Assembly (NCBI GenBank): GCA_049802235.1 | Contig: JBARMB010000055.1 | Coordinates: forward strand, 46,651-110,650 | DNA: 64,000 nt | DNA from: VBDM01 sp049802235 | GTDB taxonomy: Bacteria > Pseudomonadota > Gammaproteobacteria > Burkholderiales > SG8-39 | Direction: 5' to 3' | In this document: positions 8,227 through 16,513 of the stretch, piece by piece | How positions within the stretch are numbered: position 1 is the first letter of the stretch | Layout: each line of letters begins with the position of its first letter | Notes under the pieces: generated by a model | Database searches by the model: none | What the model was told of the DNA's origin: nothing | Seen by the model: only the letters and a program-made list of their open reading frames with translations | Program-made: the position numbers and the translations under genes

Positions 8227-8998
8227 ATCCTGGTGGCTGTGGGGCGCTGCCCTCGCGGCGTACGCCTTCCTCTACGTCCCGCTCAGCATCGTGGTGCTGT
8301 TCTCGTTCAACGACTCGAAGCTGAACGCCGAGTGGGTCGGCTTCACGCTCTCCTGGTACGAGACGCTGTTCGCCGACGACGCGATGCTCGCCGCGGCGCG
8401 AAACTCGCTCTTCATCGCCGTCACCTCCGCGATCGCCGCCACCGTCCTCGGCACCATGGCCGGCATCGCCATGCACCGCTACAAGCCGCGGCTGCTGCCG
8501 TTCATGGTGCTCACGCCGGTGGCGATGCCGGAGATCCTCCTCGGCGTGTCGCTGCTGGTATTCTTCATCTCGGTGTTCGGCGAGCAGTCGCTGGGCCTGG
8601 CGACCGTCATCATCGCGCACATCACCTTCTGCATCGGCTTTGTCGCCATCATCGTGCGCGCCCGGCTCGCGGGGATGGACGAATCGATCTTCGAGGCGGC
8701 GCGCGACCTCGGCGCGACGCCGTGGCAGACCTTCAGGCTGGTGACCCTGCCGCTCATCCTGCCCGGGGTGGTCGCCGGCGCGCTGATGAGCTTCACCCTC
8801 TCGATCGACGATTTTGTCATCACCTTCTTCACCACGGGGGTCGGCGTATCGACCCTGCCGCTGCAAATCTACACCATGATCAAGGTGGCGGTGACACCGG
8901 AGGTGAACGCCGTCTCCACGCTCCTCATGGCGCTCACCCTGACGATGATCGTCGTCGCCTCGAAACTCGCGCCCGACACGCTGCGCGGCCAGGGCTGA
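8219..8998 (+). CDS. potC: Polyamine ABC transporter permease PotC
   Basis: Second permease of the importer, 259 residues with six transmembrane helices. The EAA loop is FEAARDLGATPWQTFRLVTL, near residues 159-178. The segment SFTLSIDDFVITFFTTG (about 190-206) is highly characteristic of PotC-type permeases. The start ATG lies inside the end of potB. The binding-protein gene follows after a 24-base gap that contains part of a dispersed repeat. Confidence 0.93.
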   Translation: MRRSWWLWGAALAAYAFLYVPLSIVVLFSFNDSKLNAEWVGFTLSWYETLFADDAMLAAARNSLFIAVTSAIAATVLGTMAGIAMHRYKPRLLPFMVLTPVAMPEILLGVSLLVFFISVFGEQSLGLATVIIAHITFCIGFVAIIVRARLAGMDESIFEAARDLGATPWQTFRLVTLPLILPGVVAGALMSFTLSIDDFVITFFTTGVGVSTLPLQIYTMIKVAVTPEVNAVSTLLMALTLTMIVVASKLAPDTLRGQG

Positions 8999-9004
8999 CC
9001 TGAG

Positions 9005-9095
9005 CCACAGAGATCACAGAACATGATTTCAACGAGGTTGCTCAAGGGGTTGCTTTGCGCTCTCTGCTTTCTCTGCGGCAGCGGTTTTTCGCTTT
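9005..9095. repeat. Dispersed CACAGAG-type repeat, copy B, running into potD
   Basis: CCACAGAGATCACAGAACAT just before and across the potD start, followed by TTTGCGCTCTCTGCTTTCTC and then GGCAGCGGTTTTTCGC, resembles copy A at 4507-4582 in order and content. Here the right half is inside the coding sequence and encodes the hydrophobic part of the signal peptide. Confidence 0.35.
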
Positions 9096-10111
9096 CCGCA
9101 GCGGCGGCGGACACGCTGCACCTGTACAACTGGAACAACTACATTACGCCGGACACCGTGTCGCGCTTCGAGACATTCTGCGGCTGCAGGCTGGTCCAGG
9201 ACTACTACGCCGACAATGAAGAGATGCTGGCGAAGCTCGCGGCGGGCGCCGCCGGCTACGACATCCTGGTGCCGACCGGCAACGCGGTCGAGAACCTCAT
9301 CAAGCAGGGCGCGCTGCGACCCATCGACAGGGGCCTCCTGCCCAAGCTCGGGAACATCAAGCCCGAGTTCATGGGCGAATTCTTCGACCCGGGAAACAGG
9401 TACTCGGTGCCCTATGCCTATTCGATCACGCTGATCGGCTACAACGTCGAAAAGATGAAGGAACGCGGCATTCCGACCGACACCTGGGCGGCGATCTTCG
9501 AACCGAAGTACCTGGAGCGCATCAAAGGCAAGGTCACCGTGCTCGACAGCCAGCGCGAGCTGATGGCGGCGGCGCTGAAGTACCTCGGCTACTCGGCGAA
9601 CGACACCGACGAATCCCGCTGGAAGCAGGCGCGCGACCTGATCCTGCGCGCCAAGCCGTACTGGGCCGCGTTCAACGCCTCCTCCTACATCAAGGAACTC
9701 ACCATCGGCAACATCTGGCTCGCGCATGGCTACTCGAACGACATGTTCACCGCGGCGCAGGACGCGGAGAAGGCCGGCCGAAAATTCACCATCGGCTACT
9801 CGACGCCGAAGGAAGGCGCGGTGCTCGCGCTCGACAACATGGTGCTGCACAAGAGCGGTCCGCGCCCCGACCTCGCCCACAAGTTCATCGATTTCATGCT
9901 CGAAGGCCGCAATTCCGCGGAGCTGACCAACGCCATCGGCGCCGGCAATCCCAACGCCGACGCGATGCGGTACATCCGCCCCGAAATTGCCGCCAACAGG
10001 GCGGTGTTCCCCGACAAGGCGGTGCTCGCGCGGCTCGAGATGCTGCGCGATCTCGACCGCAGACAGCGGCGGCTGCTGAACCGCATGTGGATCGAGATCA
10101 AGGTCCGGTGA
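9023..10111 (+). CDS. potD: Polyamine ABC transporter periplasmic binding protein PotD
   Basis: Substrate-binding subunit of the importer, 362 residues. It begins with a signal peptide (about 1-29) that is cut near SAAAADTL. The mature protein starts with LHLYNWNNYITPDT, the hallmark of PotD/PotF-like proteins. Further landmarks are YDILVPTGNAVENLIKQG, the SVPYAYSITLIGYN stretch and NIWLAHGYSNDMFTA in the ligand cleft. It closes the potABCD operon. The coding sequence of its signal peptide looks like a dispersed repeat (see the copy B entry), which is unusual. Confidence 0.93.
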   Translation: MISTRLLKGLLCALCFLCGSGFSLSAAAADTLHLYNWNNYITPDTVSRFETFCGCRLVQDYYADNEEMLAKLAAGAAGYDILVPTGNAVENLIKQGALRPIDRGLLPKLGNIKPEFMGEFFDPGNRYSVPYAYSITLIGYNVEKMKERGIPTDTWAAIFEPKYLERIKGKVTVLDSQRELMAAALKYLGYSANDTDESRWKQARDLILRAKPYWAAFNASSYIKELTIGNIWLAHGYSNDMFTAAQDAEKAGRKFTIGYSTPKEGAVLALDNMVLHKSGPRPDLAHKFIDFMLEGRNSAELTNAIGAGNPNADAMRYIRPEIAANRAVFPDKAVLARLEMLRDLDRRQRRLLNRMWIEIKVR

Positions 10112-10180
10112 CGACCTCCACGCGGCCGCGTATCGGAGCGGGGACGCGCGCAGCCGGTGCTCGCCGGCGCCGATCTCGGC

Positions 10181-10186
10181 TACAAT
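10181..10186 (+). promoter_or_regulatory. Candidate -10 element (TACAAT) before the DUF47-pit pair
   Basis: TACAAT lies 43 bases upstream of the ATG at 10229 in the 117-bp gap after potD. No clear -35 is visible. A separate promoter here makes sense, because phosphate transport is unrelated to polyamine import. Confidence 0.35.
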
Positions 10187-10228
10187 GCGCGCGGCCGTTT
10201 TTCGTTCCTCAATCTCTTCGGGGTCGCC

Positions 10229-10855
10229 ATGTTCGCACGCCTGATGCCGCACGAAGGCCGGTTCTTCGAATACTTCGCCGAGCACGCCGCCCTGATCCTG
10301 CAGGGCGCCGTCGAACTGAAAGCGATGATGGACGACATGGCCGAGGTCGAGCATCGGGCGCAGAACATCAAGAAGATCGAGACCCAGGCCGACATCGTCA
10401 CCCACCGCACGGTCCAGTTGCTGCACAAGACCTTCATCACGCCGATCGACCGCGACGAGATCTACCAGCTGATCACCCGCATGGACGACATCCTCGACCT
10501 GATGGAAGACGTGTCTCATTGCGTGTTCCTGTACGACATCCGCGCCGTCCCCGACGAGGCCAAGCGCCTGGCGGAGAATTGCGTCGCCTGCGCCGAGAAG
10601 GTGAAAGCCGCGATCGGGCTGCTGAAGAACATGTCCAACGCCGAGCAGATCATCAGAATCTGCGCCGAGATCGACCGCCTCGAGACCGACGCCGACCAGA
10701 TCCTGCGCGCGGCCATGGCGAAGCTCTTCCGCAACGAGCCCGACACGCGCGAGCTGATCAAGCTGAAGGAGATCTACGAGCACCTGGAAACGGTCAGCGA
10801 CAAGTGCGAGGACGTGGCCAACATCATCGAGGGCATCGTGCTCGAGAATTCCTGA
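10229..10855 (+). CDS. DUF47 (PhoU-like) Pit accessory protein
   Basis: A 208-residue all-helical cytoplasmic protein of the DUF47/PhoU-like family, which is almost always encoded just before a low-affinity phosphate transporter. The start MFARLMPHEGRFFEYFAEHA and the repeated E/D-rich helices, including IKKIETQADIVTHRTV and FITPIDRDEIYQLI, are typical. The frame is open further upstream, but the family begins at this ATG. The pit gene follows 15 bases downstream, so the two are one unit. The probable job is to modulate Pit activity or assembly. Confidence 0.93.
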   Translation: MFARLMPHEGRFFEYFAEHAALILQGAVELKAMMDDMAEVEHRAQNIKKIETQADIVTHRTVQLLHKTFITPIDRDEIYQLITRMDDILDLMEDVSHCVFLYDIRAVPDEAKRLAENCVACAEKVKAAIGLLKNMSNAEQIIRICAEIDRLETDADQILRAAMAKLFRNEPDTRELIKLKEIYEHLETVSDKCEDVANIIEGIVLENS

Positions 10856-10870
10856 GAGCGGAGGACGGGC

Positions 10871-11869
10871 GTGGGCATCAACCTCCACATGGTGCTGTTC
10901 CTGATCGCGGTCGCGTTGCTGTTCGATTTCCTCAACGGTTTTCACGACGCCGCCAACTCGATCGCCACCATCGTCTCGACCGGCGCCATGAGCCCGCGCT
11001 GGGCGGTGATGTGGGCGGCGGCGTTCAACTTCGTCTCGTTCATCGTCTTCGGCGTCGCCGTCGCCTCCACCATCGGCAAGGGGATCGTCGATCCGGCGAT
11101 CATCGACCAGCACGTCGTGTTCGGCGCGCTCGCGGGCGCGATCGCCTGGAACCTGCTCACCTGGTATTGGGGCATTCCGTCGAGCTCCTCGCACGCGCTG
11201 ATCGGCGGCCTCGCGGGAGCCGGCGTGGCCAAGGGCGGCACCGGGTCGCTGGTCGCTGCGGGTTTTCTCAAGACCACGGCGGCGATCGTGCTTTCGCCGG
11301 CGCTCGGCTTCGTGCTCGGGGTCGCGCTGATGATCGCGGTGGCGTGGATCTTCGCGCGCTCGACGCCCCAGCGCGTGGACCGCTGGTTCCAGCGCCTGCA
11401 GTTCGTCTCCGCCGCGTTCTACAGCCTCGGACACGGCGGCAACGACGCGCAGAAAACCATGGGCGTCATCTGGGCGCTGCTGATCGCCTCGGGGCTCTCC
11501 GGGGGCTCGGAACCGCTGCCATTCTGGGTAGTGATGGCGTGCCAGGCGGCAATGGGCCTGGGGACGCTCTTCGGCGGCTGGCGCATCGTCAAGACCATGG
11601 GCATGCGCATCACGAAGTTGAAGCCCGTCGGCGGTTTTTGCGCCTCGGCGAGCGGCGCCATAACGCTGATCCTCGCCACTGGCCTCGGTGTTCCGGTCTC
11701 GACCACGCACACCATCACCGGCGCGATCGTCGGCGTGGGCTCGGCGCAGAAATTCTCCGCGGTGCGCTGGGGCGTGGCCGGCAATATCGTCTGGGCCTGG
11801 ATCTTCACCATTCCCGGTTCCGCCATCATTGCCGGCCTGGCGTGGTGGCTCGGGACGCGATATCTGTAG
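10871..11869 (+). CDS. pit: Inorganic phosphate transporter, Pit family
   Basis: A 332-residue low-affinity phosphate (metal-phosphate) symporter of the inner membrane. The two inverted PiT signatures are present: FLNGFHDAANSIATIVSTGA near residue 23 and the second, degenerate one around LGHGGNDAQKTMGVIWALL near residue 188. There are about ten hydrophobic helices. GTG is used as the start, behind a GGAGGA-type ribosome-binding site. It pairs with the DUF47 gene immediately before it. Confidence 0.94.
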   Translation: MGINLHMVLFLIAVALLFDFLNGFHDAANSIATIVSTGAMSPRWAVMWAAAFNFVSFIVFGVAVASTIGKGIVDPAIIDQHVVFGALAGAIAWNLLTWYWGIPSSSSHALIGGLAGAGVAKGGTGSLVAAGFLKTTAAIVLSPALGFVLGVALMIAVAWIFARSTPQRVDRWFQRLQFVSAAFYSLGHGGNDAQKTMGVIWALLIASGLSGGSEPLPFWVVMACQAAMGLGTLFGGWRIVKTMGMRITKLKPVGGFCASASGAITLILATGLGVPVSTTHTITGAIVGVGSAQKFSAVRWGVAGNIVWAWIFTIPGSAIIAGLAWWLGTRYL

Positions 11870-11959
11870 CCGCCCATGCCCGAACGGCTGCGGGTGATCC
11901 AGGCCGGCATCGCGCGGCTCGCGGCCGCGCCCGATCGCCCGTGAAAAAACCGGCGCGCC

Positions 11960-13036
11960 ATGCTGCGTGAGCAGCCCTCGACGCTGGCGCGCTACCTGTT
12001 CGTCGCCTACGCGCTGCTGGTTGTCTACGCGAGTCTGCACCCGTTCTCGGGCTGGCGCGACCAGGGCCTGCCGCCGCTCGCGTTTCTGACGGCGCCGTTT
12101 CCGCGTTTCATCTCCGCGTTCGACGTCACCGCCAATGTCATCGGCTACGTGCCGTTCGGCTTCCTTGCCGTGCTCGCGGTGCACCCGTCGATGCGCGGTG
12201 GCGCCGCGCTCGCGTTCGGCATCGCCTGCGCTTTCCTGCTCAGTTTCCTGCTCGAGGCCTTGCAGCTCTATCTGCCGAGCCGCATCTCCTCCAATCTCGA
12301 CCTGCTCGCCAACACCGCGGGCGGAACGATCGGCGCGCTCGCCGCCGCCGCCTCGAGCCGGCACATGCTGCGCGATGAAGGGCTGCAGGCGCTGCGCTAC
12401 CGGTTCTTCCTTCCAGGAGGCAGAGCCGACCTCGGCCTGGTGTTGCTCGGGCTGTGGCTGCTGTCGCAGCTCAATCCCGAGACGCTGCTGTTCGGCGCCG
12501 GCGACCTGCGGGGTCTGCTCCAGACACCCCCCCTGGGGAAGCTCTATCCTGCCGGGCTGTTCCTGCGCGTCGAGGCCGCGGTAGCCGGCGCCAACATCGT
12601 CGCCGCCGGGCTGCTGGTCTCGTGCCTCACCGCCCGCGGCCAGCCGACGCGCCGGCTGGTGGCAATCCTGGTGATGACCGCGCTCGCGGTTCGCAGCCTC
12701 GCTTTTGGATTGCTGCTCAGCCCGCAGAACATGCTGCTGTGGGTCACCCCCGGCGCCCTCTACGGCGTGGCGGCGGGGACCGTGCTGCTGCTGATCGCCG
12801 TGGAGCTGCCGCGCACGGCGCAGCTCGCGCTCACCGGCCTCGCGCTCATGGCGGCAACGGCGCTGGTGAATCTCGCCCCTGCGAACCCGTACATGACGGC
12901 ATCGCTGGCGCTATGGCGGCAAGGGCACTTTCTCAACTTCAACGGCGTGACGCGCATCGTTTCGGCCGCCTGGCCGTTCGTGGCGATGATCTACCTGGTG
13001 CTGCTCGCAGCCGAGCGCGGACGGGCAAGGGGCTAA
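11960..13036 (+). CDS. VanZ-like family membrane protein
   Basis: A 358-residue polytopic membrane protein. The N-terminal VanZ-like domain (about 10-130) shows YASLHPFSGWRD, the loop DVTANVIGYVPFGFLA and the helix-loop SFLLEALQLYLPSRISSNLD, which are family hallmarks. The remaining part adds about six more helices of unknown role. VanZ is named after a teicoplanin resistance gene, but most members have no known function and this one should not be read as a resistance gene. It starts 90 bp after pit and may be read through from it. Confidence 0.85.
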   Translation: MLREQPSTLARYLFVAYALLVVYASLHPFSGWRDQGLPPLAFLTAPFPRFISAFDVTANVIGYVPFGFLAVLAVHPSMRGGAALAFGIACAFLLSFLLEALQLYLPSRISSNLDLLANTAGGTIGALAAAASSRHMLRDEGLQALRYRFFLPGGRADLGLVLLGLWLLSQLNPETLLFGAGDLRGLLQTPPLGKLYPAGLFLRVEAAVAGANIVAAGLLVSCLTARGQPTRRLVAILVMTALAVRSLAFGLLLSPQNMLLWVTPGALYGVAAGTVLLLIAVELPRTAQLALTGLALMAATALVNLAPANPYMTASLALWRQGHFLNFNGVTRIVSAAWPFVAMIYLVLLAAERGRARG

Positions 13037-13073
13037 TCCGGCAACAGGCCGCACGAGCCCGGAACCGAGACCT

Positions 13074-13079
13074 TATAAT
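13074..13079 (+). promoter_or_regulatory. Consensus -10 element (TATAAT)
   Basis: A perfect TATAAT lies 101 bases before the ferredoxin ATG in a 144-bp gap. The region 17 bases upstream is GC-rich with no good -35. It is the likely promoter of the ferredoxin and hydrolase genes. Confidence 0.45.
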
Positions 13080-13180
13080 TGCCGCCACGCCGGTCCGGAC
13101 GGCGCAGGATCGCGGCCCCGCCTCGGCCCCGGAATCGAGGCAGCGTTCAATTCGTTCCGACTTCGCAAATTATTTCCCCC

Positions 13181-13489
13181 ATGGGCTTTTATCAACGACA
13201 CGTTTTCTTCTGCTGCAACCAGCGCCAGAACGGCGAGGCCTGCTGCGCCGACAAGGGCGCGGGCGCGATGCGCGATTACGCCAAGAAGCGCATCAAGGAG
13301 CTGGGTCTCGACGGACCGGGCAAGGTGCGCATCAACCAGGCCGGGTGTCTCGATCGCTGCGAGGAAGGGCCGTGCCTGGTGGTGTACCCGGAGGCCGTCT
13401 GGTACACCTACGTCGACCGCGCCGACATCGACGAGATCATCGAGGAGCACATCAAAAACGGCAGGACCGTCGAGCGCCTGCGCCTGTGA
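13181..13489 (+). CDS. Thioredoxin-like [2Fe-2S] ferredoxin
   Basis: A 102-residue ferredoxin of the thioredoxin-like 2Fe-2S class. Cluster cysteines fit the family pattern: Cys11 or 12 and Cys21 or 22 in HVFFCCNQRQNGEACC, then Cys56 and Cys60 in QAGCLDRCEEGPC. The family serves as small electron carrier in diverse pathways, and in betaproteobacteria it usually stands beside a hydrolase gene as here. The ATG is chosen because the family begins with a few residues before HVFFC. The gene ends inside the GTG start of the next one (GTGA), so the pair is translationally coupled. Confidence 0.9.
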   Translation: MGFYQRHVFFCCNQRQNGEACCADKGAGAMRDYAKKRIKELGLDGPGKVRINQAGCLDRCEEGPCLVVYPEAVWYTYVDRADIDEIIEEHIKNGRTVERLRL

Positions 13490-14136
13490 GCCGCGAGACG
13501 CTCTTCATCGCCGGCGGCGCGGGCAGGATCGAGACCGTCATCGACCGCCCCGCAGAGGCGTTGCGGGAGACTTCTCACGACGCCGCTCGCGGCAGAATTC
13601 ACGACGCCGCTCGCGGCGTGGCGCTCATCGCGCATCCGCACCCGCTCCACGGCGGCACGCTCGACAACAAGGTGGTGCAGACGCTGGCGAAGACGTTCGT
13701 CGAACTGGGCTATGTGGCGCTGCGGCCCAATTTCCGCGGTGTCGGCGCCTCCGAAGGCGCTTACGATGAAGGCAACGGCGAGACCGAGGACATGCTGCGC
13801 GTCGCCGCGTACGCCAAGGAGAGCTGCGGCGATCTCCCGCTGGTGCTGGCGGGATTTTCCTTCGGCGCCTTCGTGCAGACGCGCGTCGCGAAGCGGCTCC
13901 AGCCGCAGCGCATGGTCCTCGTCGGCCTCGCGGTGGGTCGTTTCCATGCGGAGACCGTCCCCGCCGACACCCTCGTCATCCACGGCGAGCTGGACCAGAC
14001 CGTGCCGCTCGCGGACATATTCGATTGGGCACGGCCGCAGGAGCTGCCGATCGTCGTCATCCCCGGCGCCGATCACTTCTTCCACCGGCGCCTGCACCTC
14101 ATCAAGAACATCGTGAAAAGCCAGTGGCGGTCCTAA
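13486..14136 (+). CDS. Alpha/beta hydrolase (CocE/NonD or DUF-type esterase-like)
   Basis: A 216-residue cytosolic alpha/beta hydrolase. Visible marks are the oxyanion-side HPHPLHGGTLDNKVVQTL near residue 48, RPNFRGVGASEG near residue 76, the nucleophile elbow GFSFGAF (Ser near residue 124), the acid region in GELDQTVPL, and the catalytic His in PGADHFFHRRLH near residue 200. Substrate unknown. The GTG start overlaps the ferredoxin stop by four bases. An unusual eight-residue duplication (HDAARG twice, residues about 31-44) comes from a 24-bp tandem repeat in the DNA and inserts an extra loop before the first core strand. Confidence 0.87.
   Translation: MSRETLFIAGGAGRIETVIDRPAEALRETSHDAARGRIHDAARGVALIAHPHPLHGGTLDNKVVQTLAKTFVELGYVALRPNFRGVGASEGAYDEGNGETEDMLRVAAYAKESCGDLPLVLAGFSFGAFVQTRVAKRLQPQRMVLVGLAVGRFHAETVPADTLVIHGELDQTVPLADIFDWARPQELPIVVIPGADHFFHRRLHLIKNIVKSQWRS
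13575..13617 (+). repeat. Tandem duplication (19-bp identical units, 24-bp period) in the hydrolase gene
   Basis: TCACGACGCCGCTCGCGGC occurs at 13575-13593 and again, identical, at 13599-13617. The period is 24 bp, so the reading frame is kept and eight residues are added. It looks like a recent slippage or duplication event. Confidence 0.85.
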
Positions 14137-14222
14137 GAGTCTGTTTCAGCGTGCTGCTTGCCTATGCGGCAGCCGGGTTTTATGCTGCGATGGTCCTGTT
14201 CCGGAGAAGGCTGCTGAAATGA
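14124..14222 (+). CDS. Possible 32-residue single-span membrane peptide before hemJ
   Basis: A GTG-started reading frame of 32 residues overlaps the last 13 bases of the hydrolase gene in another frame and ends in ATGA shared with the hemJ start. The product would have one hydrophobic helix (about residues 7-25, LLAYAAAGFYAAMVLF) followed by a basic tail RRRLLK, as in a small inner-membrane protein with a cytoplasmic C-terminus. The overlap at both ends suggests coupling, but there is no clear ribosome-binding site and I know no homologue. It may be spurious. Confidence 0.3.
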   Translation: MAVLRVCFSVLLAYAAAGFYAAMVLFRRRLLK

Positions 14223-14638
14223 CGCTGTTGTGGATAAAAGCGCTGCATGTCATTTTCACGGTGACCTGGTTCGCGGGCCTGTTCTACCTGCCGCGGCTGT
14301 TCGTCTATCACGCCATGGCCGAGGACAGCGTCGGCAAGGAACGCTTCAAGGTGATGGAGCGCAAGCTCTTCTGGGGCATCATGACGCCGGGCGCGGTGCT
14401 CACGATCGTCTTCGGGCTGTGGCTGTGGCTGGGTTACGGCATCTCGGGAGGCTGGTTGCAGGCGAAGCTTGCCCTCGTCGCCTTGCTCATCGTCTACCAT
14501 CTCTACTGCGGCAGGCTGCTCGCCGATTTTGCCCGGGACCGCAACACCAAGAGCCATGTCTGGTACCGCTGGTTCAACGAGGCGCCGACGGTGCTGCTGT
14601 TCGGCGTGGTCATTCTCGTGGTGGTCAAGCCCTTCTAG
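14219..14638 (+). CDS. hemJ: Protoporphyrinogen IX oxidase HemJ
   Basis: HemJ oxidises protoporphyrinogen IX to protoporphyrin IX late in heme synthesis. This 139-residue protein has the four expected transmembrane helices, the conserved His in KALHVIFTVTWFAGLFYLPR near residue 10, the MERKLFWGIMTPG segment, and the conserved Lys in WLQAKLALV. The second His is in LIVYHLYCG. The length is normal for the family. Another heme gene, hemL, lies much further along at 40.2 kb. Confidence 0.93.
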   Translation: MTLLWIKALHVIFTVTWFAGLFYLPRLFVYHAMAEDSVGKERFKVMERKLFWGIMTPGAVLTIVFGLWLWLGYGISGGWLQAKLALVALLIVYHLYCGRLLADFARDRNTKSHVWYRWFNEAPTVLLFGVVILVVVKPF

Positions 14639-14691
14639 CCGCGGCGTCCTCGTGCTAATCTTGGCGTGACCGCTGCGCCCTATTTCGGAAC

Positions 14692-15204
14692 ATGAACGCA
14701 AAAGACATCACTCTGAGGCCCGGGCGCCCCGCCGATGCGGAGAAGATTGCCGCGATGTCGCGCGATCTGATCGAGACCGGGCTCGGATGGTCCTGGGGCC
14801 CCGAGCGCGTCGCGCGCGCGATCCGCAACCGGGACAGCGTCACTCTGCTCGCCTGCGACCGCGACCGCATCGTCGCCTTCGCCATCATGTATTTCGGCGA
14901 TGAGCACGCGCACCTGAGCCTGCTCGCCGTGCGGCCCTCGCACCAGCGCCTCGGAATCGGCCGGCGTCTGGTCGCGTGGCTGGTCGAGTCGGCTTATGCC
15001 GCCGGCATCGCCGCGGTTCATCTGGAGCTGCGCGCCGCCAATCATGCCGCGCGCAGCTTCTACAAGGAACTGGGATTTTCCGAGTCGGCCTACATTCCGG
15101 GGTATTACCGCGGCCGCGAGATGGCGCTGCGCATGATGCGAATGCTGCGCAAGCCGGGCGCGCCGCTGCCCGCGTGGACGGCGCCGAGGCTGCCGAAAAA
15201 CTGA
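14692..15204 (+). CDS. GNAT-family N-acetyltransferase
   Basis: A 170-residue GNAT acetyltransferase. The acetyl-CoA-binding motif A is LLAVRPSHQRLGIGRRLVAW (about 80-99), with the typical Q/RxxGxG/A pattern, followed by HLELRAANHAARSFYKELGF (about 114-133) as motif B. It resembles the RimI/ribosomal-protein acetyltransferase branch, but the substrate cannot be read from sequence. It stands alone between hemJ and the RNA methyltransferase gene in the same direction. Confidence 0.9.
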   Translation: MNAKDITLRPGRPADAEKIAAMSRDLIETGLGWSWGPERVARAIRNRDSVTLLACDRDRIVAFAIMYFGDEHAHLSLLAVRPSHQRLGIGRRLVAWLVESAYAAGIAAVHLELRAANHAARSFYKELGFSESAYIPGYYRGREMALRMMRMLRKPGAPLPAWTAPRLPKN

Positions 15205-15276
15205 TCCTGCCGGCAAGCGGCCCGCCAGGCCGGCCGCTGCCGGCGTCAATCCGATGCACTGGCGGCCGAGACTTCC

Positions 15277-16434
15277 GTGACCTCGCATGCGTTTTTCGCT
15301 TCCTGCCCGCGAGGACTGGAAGCGCTGCTCGCCGCGGAGCTCGCCGAACTCGGCGCTCGCAATACGAGCCCCGCGCCCGGCGGGGTCGCGTTCGAGGGCG
15401 ACATGGCGACGTGCTACCGTGCCAACCTGGAGTCGCGCCTCGCCACCCGCGTGCTGATGCGGCTCGCGCACGCGCCCTACCGCAGCGAGGAGGACATCTA
15501 CGCAGCGGCACTGGCGGTGCGCTGGCCGGAGTGGTTCTCCGAGAAGCAGAGCATCCGCGTCGATGTGACCGCGATCCGCTCGCCGCTGAAGAGCCTCGAC
15601 TTCATCACCCTGCGCATCAAGGACGCGGTCTGCGACCGGTTTCGCTCCGACCGCGGCAGCCGGCCGGACGTGGACACGCGCGCGCCCGACATCCGCATCC
15701 ACGGCTTCTTCGACGCCGGCAGCATCACGCTCTACCTCGACACCTCGGGGGAACCGCTGTACAAGCGCGGCTACCGGAAAGACGCCGGCGAGGCGCCGCT
15801 CAAGGAGAATCTCGCCGCCGGCATCCTGCGCCTCACCGGCTGGGATGCGCGCGAGCCGCTGCTCGATCCCATGTGCGGCAGCGGCACGCTCGTCATCGAG
15901 GCGGCGATGATGGCGCTCGGCGTTCCGCCCGGCCATGCGCGCGGCTTCGGCTTCGAGCGCCTGAAAGGGTTCGACGCACGGCGCTGGAAGGCGTTGCGCG
16001 AAGCCGCGCTCGCCCGCCGCGAACCACCGCGCAAGCTCGCGCTCTTCGGCCGCGATCGCTACGGCGACGAGCTGAAAAAAGCGCACCTCAACCTCGAGGC
16101 CGCGGGGCTCGCCGATTGCGTCGAGCTGAAGCAGGCGGACGTGCTGGAGAGTTCGGCGCCGGCGGCCGCGGGCGTGCTGGTCGCGAACCCGCCTTACGGC
16201 GTGCGTCTCGGCGAGGATGAGGCGCTCGCCGGGTTCTATCCCAGGCTCGGCGATGCGCTGAAGAAATACTACGCCGGCTGGCGCTGCTACCTCTTCTCCG
16301 GCGATCCGCGCCTGCCGAAGCTCATCCGGCTGCAGGCATCGAAACGCACGCCGCTGTACAACGGCCCGCTCGAATGCCGGCTGTACGAGTACCGCATCAT
16401 CGCCGGCAGCATGCGCAGGACGAAGGCGGGCTGA
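15277..16434 (+). CDS. rlmL: THUMP-domain class I SAM-dependent RNA methyltransferase (RlmL-like)
   Basis: A 385-residue RNA methyltransferase equivalent to the N-terminal (RlmL, 23S rRNA m2G2445) half of the fused E. coli RlmKL. It has an N-terminal ferredoxin-like part starting FFASCPRGLEALLAAEL, a THUMP domain (about 45-155), and a Rossmann methyltransferase domain with the SAM motif LDPMCGSGTLVIEAAMMALG near residue 197. The catalytic VANPPYGVRLG motif is near residue 306. The start is GTG at 15277, directly before the conserved part. In betaproteobacteria the two halves of RlmKL are normally separate genes; no RlmK half is in view. Confidence 0.9.
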   Translation: MTSHAFFASCPRGLEALLAAELAELGARNTSPAPGGVAFEGDMATCYRANLESRLATRVLMRLAHAPYRSEEDIYAAALAVRWPEWFSEKQSIRVDVTAIRSPLKSLDFITLRIKDAVCDRFRSDRGSRPDVDTRAPDIRIHGFFDAGSITLYLDTSGEPLYKRGYRKDAGEAPLKENLAAGILRLTGWDAREPLLDPMCGSGTLVIEAAMMALGVPPGHARGFGFERLKGFDARRWKALREAALARREPPRKLALFGRDRYGDELKKAHLNLEAAGLADCVELKQADVLESSAPAAAGVLVANPPYGVRLGEDEALAGFYPRLGDALKKYYAGWRCYLFSGDPRLPKLIRLQASKRTPLYNGPLECRLYEYRIIAGSMRRTKAG

Positions 16435-16513
16435 AAAGCTACAGCGCCGCGCGGCGCGCACCCGCCGCGTGCTGACGGAGATCATGGTCGCGACGGTCGC
16501 GCGCAACGCGCGC

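Noticed and set aside
11876..11944. A 22-codon frame between pit and the VanZ-like gene
   Set aside because: No ribosome-binding site, no hydrophobic or other recognisable feature, and no known small gene in this place.
9029..12364. A frame of more than 1100 codons on the minus strand opposite potD, pit and the VanZ-like gene
   Set aside because: It is the antisense shadow of well-supported genes in GC-rich DNA, with Arg/His/Asp-heavy composition and no domain.
11960..13036. Reading the VanZ-like gene as an antibiotic-resistance gene
   Set aside because: VanZ-like proteins are widespread and mostly unrelated to resistance. No other van genes are present.
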